Assembly (NCBI GenBank): GCA_900142905.1
Contig: FSRV01000003.1
Coordinates: 1-64,000, forward strand
Length of the DNA: 64,000 bases
Direction of reading: 5' to 3'
Origin: Burkholderia sp. GAS332
Lineage (GTDB): Bacteria > Pseudomonadota > Gammaproteobacteria > Burkholderiales > Burkholderiaceae
Below are positions 36,967-44,991 of this stretch, piece by piece; within the stretch, counting starts at the first letter, position 1, and each line of letters starts with the position of its first letter. The notes beneath the pieces are model-generated. The model searched no databases. It was not told where the DNA came from and saw only the letters and a program-made list of their open reading frames with translations. A program made the position numbers and the translations under genes.

Positions 36967-38510
36967 TGCAGGAGAAGGGAGTGGAGGTCACGACCGAAGC
37001 GGCCGCCGTTCAGATAGGTGTCGGCAGGCGCCGTTGACGTTTGCGCCGCTGCTGCGGCGGGCTGGCTGTCCAGTCCCTTGTCGAGGATGGTCTTGACGGT
37101 GCGGTACTTCGGGCTCGCGAATGCAAGCGCACGCTCGCACGCGGCGTCCAGTCGCTGATCGCCGAACTTCTCGCGCATACGGACGATGCCCTGCGCGCCA
37201 CGCAGGTTCACCAGCACCGTGTCGTTGAACATCGCGAGAATCAGCGCGTGACAGGATGGCCCGATCTCCCTGGCACGAGCCAGGCACCACTGCGGATCGT
37301 GCTCGAGCCACGCCTGCGCCGCCGGCGGCTGGTGGTCACGCACTGTATGGCGATCACCTGCCTTGCGCAGTCGTGGATGGGTTGCAATGAGTTCGTGCTG
37401 ATGGAACAGCTGTACGACCGTATCAGTCGATTTGAGCCAGAGGCTCTTGCCAACCAGCGTGAACGGCACGGAGTACAGCGCCTTCTTGTAGACGACGTGT
37501 CCGTCCGTATGCACCTTGACTTCGCTCCATACAGCCAGCACCGGCGCAACGTCAGGCAGCGTCGTGAGCAGCGGCTTCTCGATGGCAAAGCGCGCCAGCG
37601 GCTGCTCGCGTGTCGTGCCATGTTCGCGCGTGCTGGCCTGCTGCATGATCCATTCGCGCAACTGCCGGTTGGCATCGGTCAGGTCGCGGAACGTGCGCAG
37701 CGGCACAAAGGATTTCTTGACATACTTGACGCCCGACTCAACGATTCCCTTCTTCTGCGGGGCGTGCGGTGGACATGCGTCGATCCGGAAGCCGTATCCC
37801 TCAGCGAGCGCGGCGTACGAACGCTGGACCTCCGGGCTGTACATGCAGGCTCTGGTGATCGCACACTTCGCGTTGTCGATGATGATGCGGCCCGGGCAGC
37901 CGCCAAACCACTCAAAGGCACGACGGTGGCAGGCCAGCCATGTCTCGACGGTCTGGTCGAGCACGAGCTCGACATACTGGTGCCGCGACCAGCAGAGGGT
38001 CATGACGAAGAACCACGTTTTGATCTGCGCGCCCGATTCATGTGGTAGTGCCGGCCCGGCGCCGAAGTCAACCTGTGCGGCCTCCGCTGGCGCAAACTCA
38101 AGGATCGTTGTGGCCGCCACGCCGCGTTCGGCCCTCAGGCCCAGCAGGATACGGCGCACCGCCGAGTAGCTGCCGGTGTAGCCATGGTTGCGTTTCAGCG
38201 CGTGGTGAATCGTTGTGCCCTGAACGCCGGCGTCATGCCAGTCACGGATCTGCTCGCGAAACGGCTCGAGCGTGGACACACATGTGCTCGGCAAATGTGG
38301 AGTGCGGCCAAACACGCCGGCAATCACGGTATCGTCAGGCAACGGCTGCCCAGGATTCAGCCAGCCGCGCTCGTCGGCCATACGACGAACAGCGGTCAAC
38401 TTCTTGCGACCCATCAGGCCGCTACGCCCGATGTCGCGATCAGAATCGCCTTGCCGCATGCGGACAAGGACTTGACGGTACTCAAACAATTCGAACCTCC
38501 GGTTGGTCAT
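36963..38510 (-). CDS. istA: IS21-family transposase IstA
   Basis: About 515 aa from ATG 38510 (MTNRRFELFEYRQVLVRMRQ); the frame is open 21 codons further but without better support. N-terminal helix-turn-helix, then an rve-type DDE core with Asp in AAQVDFGAGPALPHES, Asp in CPGRIIIDNAKCAITRA and Glu in KKGIVESGVKYVKKSF. The C-terminal beta-barrel contains YSVPFTLVGKSLWLKSTDTV. Intact; acts with IstB. Confidence 0.93.
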   Translation of the reverse strand: MTNRRFELFEYRQVLVRMRQGDSDRDIGRSGLMGRKKLTAVRRMADERGWLNPGQPLPDDTVIAGVFGRTPHLPSTCVSTLEPFREQIRDWHDAGVQGTTIHHALKRNHGYTGSYSAVRRILLGLRAERGVAATTILEFAPAEAAQVDFGAGPALPHESGAQIKTWFFVMTLCWSRHQYVELVLDQTVETWLACHRRAFEWFGGCPGRIIIDNAKCAITRACMYSPEVQRSYAALAEGYGFRIDACPPHAPQKKGIVESGVKYVKKSFVPLRTFRDLTDANRQLREWIMQQASTREHGTTREQPLARFAIEKPLLTTLPDVAPVLAVWSEVKVHTDGHVVYKKALYSVPFTLVGKSLWLKSTDTVVQLFHQHELIATHPRLRKAGDRHTVRDHQPPAAQAWLEHDPQWCLARAREIGPSCHALILAMFNDTVLVNLRGAQGIVRMREKFGDQRLDAACERALAFASPKYRTVKTILDKGLDSQPAAAAAQTSTAPADTYLNGGRFGRDLHSLLLH

Positions 38511-38582
38511 GGACACTCCGTTCAGAAAGAACGGGAGCGTACCCATCTGGAAAGTTCGAATCGCGTTCAACACCCTGCGCCA

Positions 38583-38734
38583 GTGGCGCCTATACGCCGA
38601 TCATTGACTGGCTCCTTTACGCCGGTCACGGACTGGCGCCATAACGCCGATCCTGTGCTGGCGCCTATGCGCCGATCATCAGGTGGCGCCAATACGCCGA
38701 TCCCGGAATGGCTCCATAACGCCGGTCAGTGACA
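38583..38734. repeat. six ~25-bp subterminal repeats at the IS21 right end
   Basis: Six successive units of about 25-26 bp share TGGC(G/T)CC...ACGCCG(A/G)TC. Two related units lie in reverse at the other end (36084-36140). Multiple terminal repeats are the known IstA binding sites of IS21 elements; six is a high number for one end. Confidence 0.8.
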
Positions 38735-40196
38735 ACACGGTTCAGACTCGCATCGGGACACTCAATTTCGTGGATGGGGTCCCCACCACGGATACAGCAC
38801 AGAAGGTATACGACAACCTCGACTTCCTTCGCGGCGTCGAGGTCTTTCTCAACTTCATTCCCGCAGCGTCCCTTGAAGGGATGCGCCTGGGTCACGTCAG
38901 CATGGGGGTGACGAGGAGTAACCAGGCTATCATCTTCGATCAACTGATGGACTCCAATCCGTTGTTTCTCACGGGAAACACGGACACCGTTTACTGTTCG
39001 GCGATTCTCGATCTGGAGACCGACGGGCCGACCGTGGTAGAGATTCCACCGGGTTCCGGCCCGGGCACGGTCAACGATGCTTTCTTCCGCTTCGTAGTGG
39101 ACATGGGCGCGCCGGGGCCAGACAAGGGGAAAGGCGGCAAATACCTGATTCTTCCGCCCGGCTACGCAGGCGCGGTTCCATCGGGCTACTTTGTGGCCCA
39201 TTCCCGGTCATACGTGAACTGGTTGATCTTGCGCGGCTTCCTCGTCGACGGAAAGCCAGATCACGCGTCTAAGATGTTCCGCGAGGGAGTGAAAATCTAT
39301 CCGTTAGCTAAGTCGGGTAGCCCGCCCCCGATGCAGTTCATCAATGGCTCAAAGAAGCCATTTAATACGATACATGCCAACACGTTTGAGTTCTACAACG
39401 AGGTCGATCATGTGATTCAGAAAGAGCCGGTTGACTTTATCGACCCTGAACTGCGTGGCTTGGCGGCGAGTATCGGGATCATAAAGGGGCAGCCGTTTTC
39501 ACCCGATGAGCGCATGAAAAAAATCCTGACCGAAGCCGTGGCTGTCGGCAACGGGACCGCACGCGCTATTTCCTTTCGCAACCGGGAACCTCGCAACGCG
39601 ATCTATCCAAACAGCCAATGGACAAATCTATTCGGAGCAGCTGACTACCGCTTCCTTGAAGATGACGGTAAGGCCGGCCGCAACCTTGATGCACGTACGC
39701 TGTTTTACTACGGCTATACCGTGAACACGCCCGCTATGATCGCGAAGATCGTGGGCAGAGGTTCGCAATATGGTGCGAGCTTCGCGGACAAGAATGGCAA
39801 CCCGTTCGACGGGGCTAAGAACTACCGCCTCCATGTTCCGCCGAACGTCCCGGCCAAGGACTTCTGGTCGGTGGTGCTCTACGACACTCAGACCCGCTCA
39901 GAGTTACAAACGAGCCAGCCGTTTCCGAGCAGAAACGACAAGCGCGACAAGTTAATCACCAATGCTGACGGCTCGGTCGATCTCTACTTCGGCCCCAAGG
40001 CCCCCGCTGGTAAGGAAGCTAACTGGGTCGCAACGGTACCTAACAAAGGGTGGTTCGCGGTCCTCCGGCTATACGGCCCGCTTGAGCCGTGGTTTGACAA
40101 GACCTGGCGGCCAGGCGAATTTGAACTGGTGAATTAGGCCAGAATTGCCCGTCAACATCTCCCCTAGCGATCAGCTAAAGATGCCGCCACGCCTAG

Positions 40197-41548
40197 CAGG
40201 CTGTTGAAAAGCGCCTCGTCATGACGACCGAAGCTATGTTCAGGAGGCTTGCGCGTGCGATTTTCCGCTGAATTACCGGTTCGCCGCGAAATCTGCGCGG
40301 GGCCTGCGCACGCATGCAACCCTTGTCGCGCGCAGTCTTTGCGCCGTGGCGGCTCATTGCGTCGCTCCTTGCGGCACCGCCCCTGGCATTCGGGCCATGC
40401 GGGTCAGATTGCTCGCAACCATCGTCAGCTTGAAGTGCTGGTCGACTCGCTTGATGCCGCGATAAACCGTCTGCCGGATCCGTCCGATGGTCTTGCCCCA
40501 GCCGAAATGCTCTTCGATTCGTTTGCGGATGACCTGGCTAATCCGGTAGCCCACATGCCGCGAAGTGCGACCGTCGATTGCGCTGCCACCCCAACGCTCA
40601 TCGTTGCGCGCGACATGCGGTGTCACGTTGCGAGCGCGGCAATCGTTTACGAAGTCGCGGGTGTCATACGCCTTGTCGGCACCGACTGTCTTCGCATGAG
40701 CGCCTGGCACGCAATCGAGCAATCGCAACGCGCTGGCCCGCTCGGCGAAACCATCCGCGTGACTGACCACTGCGCCAACCACCAGCCCCGAGCGGTTCTC
40801 CATCAGGATGTGCCCGTGGTAGCACAGGATGGCTGGACTCTTTTTGCTCTTCTTGAACAGCCGCGCATCCGGGTCCGTGCTCGACTCATGCGTGTCGTTG
40901 CTGCGTCGCTCGCCTTTCCAGTCCGTGTCGGCGTTGCGGCCACCGCCGGCCGGTGGACCATCGTCCGGGCCGTCCTTGCGGCGGAAGCTCTTGTGACTGG
41001 CCCACGCCTGAATCAGCGTGCCGTCCACCGAGAAATGGTCTCTCGACAGCAGGCCGCGCTTGTCCGCCAGGCTCATGACTTCGGTGAAGAACGCTTCCAC
41101 GACTTCATGCTCCAGCAGCCGGTCGCGGTTCTTCGAGAACACCGAGTGGTCCCACACGGCGTCCTCGATAGCAAGTCCGACGAACCAGCGGAACAGCAGG
41201 TTGTAGCGCATCTGCTCCATCAGCATGCGCTCGCTGCGCACCGAGTAGAACACCTGCAACAGCAGCGCCCGCATCAGCTTCTCGGGCGCAATCGAGGCAC
41301 GGCCAGTGTCCGCGTAGATGACGCTGAACAGCCCGTTGAGCCGTTTCAACGCATCATTCACCAGCAACCGGATCGGTCGCAACGGGTGATCTGCCGGGAC
41401 GAAGTCCTCCAGCTTGACCGTCGTGAACAGGGGTTCCTGCATCTCATCCATTCCGCGCATCGTATCCGCTGCCAAAGATCATGAACACGATATCCATAAC
41501 GCCCGTCCCTCAAACCCCGTTTACACGGGATCCAAATTCAACAGCCTG
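40197..41548 (-). mobile_element. IS5-family insertion sequence, complete
   Basis: 1352 bp with inverted repeats CAGGCTGTTGAA / TTCAACAGCCTG and CTAG on both sides (40193-40196, 41549-41552). The right CTAG is also the left flank of the IS701 copy. One intact transposase on the minus strand. Confidence 0.88.
40354..41475 (-). CDS. IS5-family transposase
   Basis: 373 aa, intact. DUF772-type N-terminus (LEDFVPADHPLRPIRLLVND), first Asp in FSVDGTLIQAWASHKSF, second Asp in VGADKAYDTRDFV, and the YxxRxxxE-type signature in RKRIEEHFGWGKTIGRIRQT. The start could also be the internal MRGMDEMQEP. Together with intact ends this looks like a functional copy. Confidence 0.92.
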   Translation of the reverse strand: MAADTMRGMDEMQEPLFTTVKLEDFVPADHPLRPIRLLVNDALKRLNGLFSVIYADTGRASIAPEKLMRALLLQVFYSVRSERMLMEQMRYNLLFRWFVGLAIEDAVWDHSVFSKNRDRLLEHEVVEAFFTEVMSLADKRGLLSRDHFSVDGTLIQAWASHKSFRRKDGPDDGPPAGGGRNADTDWKGERRSNDTHESSTDPDARLFKKSKKSPAILCYHGHILMENRSGLVVGAVVSHADGFAERASALRLLDCVPGAHAKTVGADKAYDTRDFVNDCRARNVTPHVARNDERWGGSAIDGRTSRHVGYRISQVIRKRIEEHFGWGKTIGRIRQTVYRGIKRVDQHFKLTMVASNLTRMARMPGAVPQGATQ

Positions 41549-41552
41549 CTAG

Positions 41553-43033
41553 TCTTACTGTGTCAGCTAAAAGCGATACCTGGTAGTATGAAGTAATAGC
41601 GACTACGGGGTATCGGAATGGCAGACGATCTCGATGAATTTGACGCGTATCTCGACCATCTGGCACAGGAGTTAGGGCACGCTAATCGCCACGCCGGCCT
41701 TAAAGGCTACTGTTCCGGTCTGGTGATGCCACTGTCAAGGAAGAGCGTCGAGCCGATGGCTGCGCATATTGATCCGCTTCATGCCAGTGCGAAGCATCAG
41801 TCGCTCCACCATTTTGTTGCCAAGGCCGAATGGTCCGACAAGGCGATCATGCGACGGGTGCGCGAATGGGTGATGCCGGTGCTAGGCGCGCATGCCGCTG
41901 AAGAGGCCGGCTACTACTGGATTATTGACGACACAGGCTTTCCAAAGAAGGGTCGCCATTCGGTGGGCGTTGCACGTCAGTACTGTGGCCAACTCGGCAA
42001 ACAGGACAACTGTCAGGTCGCAGTGAGTTTATCGATCGCAACGCAACGCGGCAGCCTGCCTATCGCCTGGCAACTGTATGTTCCCAAGGAGTGGATTGAC
42101 GATCGGCAACGTGCCCGTCGCGCGGGCATTCCTGACGATCAGGCCTTCGCAACGAAGCCACAGATTGCGCTGGCCCAACTGCGCGAAGCGATTGCATCCG
42201 GGATTGTGCCGGGTATCGTGCTGGCCGATGCGGGATATGGTGATGAAACGGCCTTTCGGGAAGGGATAAGCGAGCTGGGTTTGTTATACGCCGTGGGGAT
42301 CCGTCCGGGCACCTCAGTATGGGCACCGGGTACGGCGCCGCTGCCGCCCAAGCCGTGGAATGGGCGTCGCAACCCACCTACACTGCTACGTCGCGCGCCC
42401 GGCCACGAACCGCAGGCGGTCAAGGCGCTGGCCATGCAATTACCTGCGAACGCCTGGCAGACCGTCACCTGGCGGGAAGGCAGCAACGCGGCACTCTCCT
42501 CGCGCTTTGCCGCCGTGCGGGTTCGTCCCGCTCATCAGGACTATTGGCGCACTACCCAGCGCGAGGAAGAGTGGCTACTCATCGAATGGCCCGAGGGAGA
42601 TAAAGAGCCGCTCAAGTACTTTCTCAGTACCGCTCCGGGGGAGGCAACACTTGAACAGCTTGTATCCGTAACCAAGATGCGCTGGCGCATCGAGCGCGAC
42701 TATCAGGATCTGAAGCAGGAATTCGGACTGGGTCACTACGAAGGTCGCGGCTGGCGTGGCTTTCACCACCACGCCACGCTGAGTATTGCCGCATATGGGT
42801 TTCTGATGGCCCAGAGACTCAGGATGGGATCAGGCAGCGGCGATAAAAAAAACTTCATCGAACGCACGCTGCCTGCGCTTCCCGCGGATTACATCGCACG
42901 CGGCAGTCCAGCGCGCACAACGCCACGTTCCTGACTCCATCACGACGTTGCGTATCCTGCTCGGACTGCGACTAACGCAACATCTGCACCATTCATCGCA
43001 ACGGTGGCACGAAAAATACGTGACACAGTAAGA
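41553..43033 (+). mobile_element. IS701-family insertion sequence, complete
   Basis: 1481 bp with perfect inverted ends TCTTACTGTGTCA / TGACACAGTAAGA, flanked by CTAG (41549-41552 and 43034-43037). One transposase on the plus strand. It abuts the IS5 copy with only the shared CTAG between. Confidence 0.88.
41618..42934 (+). CDS. IS701-family transposase
   Basis: 438 aa DDE transposase. First Asp in YYWIIDDTGFPKKGRHSVGV, second in GIVLADAGYGDETAF, and the C-terminal Glu in RIERDYQDLKQEFGLGHYEG. Full length for the family; the last residues (RGSPARTTPRS) look slightly different from a usual tail and may reflect a late frameshift, since related proteins continue for some residues. Probably functional. 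Confidence 0.9.
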   Translation: MADDLDEFDAYLDHLAQELGHANRHAGLKGYCSGLVMPLSRKSVEPMAAHIDPLHASAKHQSLHHFVAKAEWSDKAIMRRVREWVMPVLGAHAAEEAGYYWIIDDTGFPKKGRHSVGVARQYCGQLGKQDNCQVAVSLSIATQRGSLPIAWQLYVPKEWIDDRQRARRAGIPDDQAFATKPQIALAQLREAIASGIVPGIVLADAGYGDETAFREGISELGLLYAVGIRPGTSVWAPGTAPLPPKPWNGRRNPPTLLRRAPGHEPQAVKALAMQLPANAWQTVTWREGSNAALSSRFAAVRVRPAHQDYWRTTQREEEWLLIEWPEGDKEPLKYFLSTAPGEATLEQLVSVTKMRWRIERDYQDLKQEFGLGHYEGRGWRGFHHHATLSIAAYGFLMAQRLRMGSGSGDKKNFIERTLPALPADYIARGSPARTTPRS

Positions 43034-44099
43034 CTAGGGAGTGATTTAGCGAGTGATGCTTAACCGTCCCATGCTGCCTGACGAGCGGACGCCAGCGAAT
43101 TTTGCCTCAGCGTCTGCAATGGGTCGAGGCTGTGTGAAAACGCGTTGATCGCCTAAACTGGATTAACTCATTCAGCCTGGGTGACCGGATGAAGCGATTC
43201 ATAGAAGGTGAAGATCGCAAGCAGGTGACGCTGCTTCCAGAGTGCCTCGATGACTTCGTCGCCGAGGACAACCCGGTCAGGATCATCGAGGCGTTCGTTG
43301 AAGAGCTTGACCTTGGATCACTGGGCTTCGATGGAGCGATGCCATCGACTACGGGTCGCCGTCCTATCATCCAGCCGTGCTGTTGAAGATCTATATCTAC
43401 GGCTACCTGAACCGGGTTCAGTCGAGCCGTCGCCTGGAACGTGAATGCCAACGCAATGTTGAATTGATGTGGCTCACGGGCCGACTGGCACCGGACTTCA
43501 AGACCATAGCTGACTTCCGTCGTGACAACGGCACTGGCATCTGCAACGTATGTCGCCGCTTTGTCGTCCTGTGCCGTGAGCTGAAGCTGTTCTCGCAAGC
43601 GCTTGTTGCCATCGACGGTAGCAAGTTCAAAGCAGTCAACACTCGCGATCGCAACTTCACAGAAGGTAAGGTCGACAAGCGCCAGAAGCAGATCGAGGAG
43701 AGCATCCAGCAGTATCTGAAGGCGCTGGAGACCGCTGATCGTACGCAACCCGCTGAGCTGGAAGCAAAGACGACTCGATTGCAGGACAAGATCGAGCGCT
43801 TACGCGAGCAGATGCGAAATCTCGACCAGATCAAGGAGCAACTCAAGACGCAGCCTGATGGCCAACTCTCGATGACTGATCCCGACGCGCGATCCATGGC
43901 AACGAGCGGCAAAGGCTCGGGAATGGTGGGCTACAACGTACAGGTGGCAGTAGATGCCAAACACCACCTCATCGTCGCTCACGAGGTCACAAATTCTGGT
44001 AGCGACCGGGCGCAGCTCAGTCCGATAGCTAAAGCTGCGCGCGACGCCATGGGTAGGACTGACCTTGCCCCTGTTCCGCGAATCCCATAACCGAGGGAA

Positions 44100-44990
44100 T
44101 TATGCGGCTCGTCCTTGCTGAGCTGCGAACCAGTTGTTCTCGAACGTCATGGGACTGACGTAGTCGAGTGTCGAGTGTAACCGGCGTGCATTGTAAAAAC
44201 CCAGCCAGTCAATCACCTCATCCATTGCAGCACGCCGCGTGGTGAAGTGCCGTCCATGCATACGTGCTACCTTCAGCGAACCCCACAGGCTTTCCGTCGG
44301 CGCATTGTCCCAGCAATCGCCGCGTCGGCTCATCGACGAGCGCATGCCGTAGGCCTTCAACGTGTCCTGAAACAGGCCGCCGCAATACTGGCTGCCCCGG
44401 TCGCTATGCACGATTACACCAGCCTCAGGGCGGCGCCGGAACCACGCCATGCGTAGCGCATCTGTGACCAGTTCCGCTTTCATGTGCGGCTGCATCGACC
44501 AGCCCACCACCTGCCGGCTGAACAGGTCGATGATGACCGCGAGGTAGACCCAGCCTTCGGCTGTCGCCAGATAGGTAATATCGCTCGTCCAGACCTGATT
44601 CGGGGCCGACGCCGTGAAGTTGCGCTCCAGGAGATTCGGTGCAACTGGCAGGTTGTGATTCGAGTTCGTCGTCGCGATGTACTTGCGCTTGTGCCGTGCA
44701 CGAATGCCATGCTGCGCCATCAGCTTGCGAACCCGCTCCTTGCCTACACGCACGCCGCGCGCGAGCAGTTCCTTCCATATGCGCGGCCAGCCATATTCGC
44801 CTTTGACCTGCGCGTGAATCGCCTTGATGTGCGCGAGCAGGGCATCATTGCTCATGCGCCCTCTGTGCGGCTTGTCCTGGGCGGTGCGTTGCTGGCGCTG
44901 ATGATATCCGCTCGGACTGACTTCCAGCGCTTCACATAGCACGGAGACTGGCCAGTGGTGTCGATTCCGGTCAATGAACGCGCACTTCAC
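44100..44990 (-). CDS. IS3-family transposase OrfB
   Basis: 296 aa. Begins with GTG (MKCAFIDRNRHHWPVSVLCE) overlapping the OrfA stop in the spliced form. HTH_21 region (SNDALLAHIKAIHAQVKGEY GWPRI), then an rve core: Asp in WTSDITYLATAEGWVYLAVI, Asp in VIVHSDRGSQYCG, Glu in CWDNAPTESLWGSLK. The active OrfAB fusion needs a -1 frameshift in OrfA; since the intron lies between the slip site and OrfB, only spliced RNA can give the fusion. Confidence 0.92.
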   Translation of the reverse strand: MKCAFIDRNRHHWPVSVLCEALEVSPSGYHQRQQRTAQDKPHRGRMSNDALLAHIKAIHAQVKGEYGWPRIWKELLARGVRVGKERVRKLMAQHGIRARHKRKYIATTNSNHNLPVAPNLLERNFTASAPNQVWTSDITYLATAEGWVYLAVIIDLFSRQVVGWSMQPHMKAELVTDALRMAWFRRRPEAGVIVHSDRGSQYCGGLFQDTLKAYGMRSSMSRRGDCWDNAPTESLWGSLKVARMHGRHFTTRRAAMDEVIDWLGFYNARRLHSTLDYVSPMTFENNWFAAQQGRAA

Positions 44991-44991
44991 A

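Larger units (their letters stand above)
36084..38734 (-). mobile_element. IS21-family insertion sequence
   Basis: 2651 bp bounded by TGTCACGGATCGGCG at 36084 and the complement of TGTCACTGACCGGCG at 38734. ACACG is duplicated on both sides (36079-36083 and 38735-38739). Carries istA and istB on the minus strand and an array of subterminal repeats at the istA end. Both genes are intact, so it may be active. Confidence 0.9.
35931..40137 (+). pseudogene. DUF1254/DUF1214-family exported protein split by IS21
   Basis: The N-terminal 51 codons (35931-36083) include a signal peptide (MATTLVGALALANAYAQ) and end KIPETILTPDT. The remaining 465 residues resume at 38740 with VQTRIGTLNFVDGVPTTDTA, then LDFLRGVEVFLNFIPAASLE, NTDTVYCSAILDLE and the C-terminal DUF1214 part WSVVLYDTQTRSEL, WFAVLRLYGPLEPWFDKTWR. 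Deleting the IS and one ACACG duplicate restores one frame of 516 aa. The protein is presumably periplasmic; the biochemical role of the family is not established. The start follows AAGAGGAAGGG. Confidence 0.88.

Noticed and set aside
37041..38048. 335-codon frame antisense to istA
   Set aside because: Shadow of the transposase; no ribosome site and no family features.
38583..38734. Regular ~25-bp repeats considered as a CRISPR array
   Set aside because: Units are contiguous without spacers, degenerate and lie at an IS21 end where transposase sites are expected; no cas genes.
36084..40137. DUF1254 gene taken as starting inside the IS21 end (near 38683)
   Set aside because: That start lies in IS21 terminal repeats; the true N-terminus with signal peptide is at 35931, as shown by the target duplication and frame.
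40249..41484. 411-codon frame antisense to the IS5 transposase
   Set aside because: The opposite strand carries an intact transposase within precise inverted repeats.
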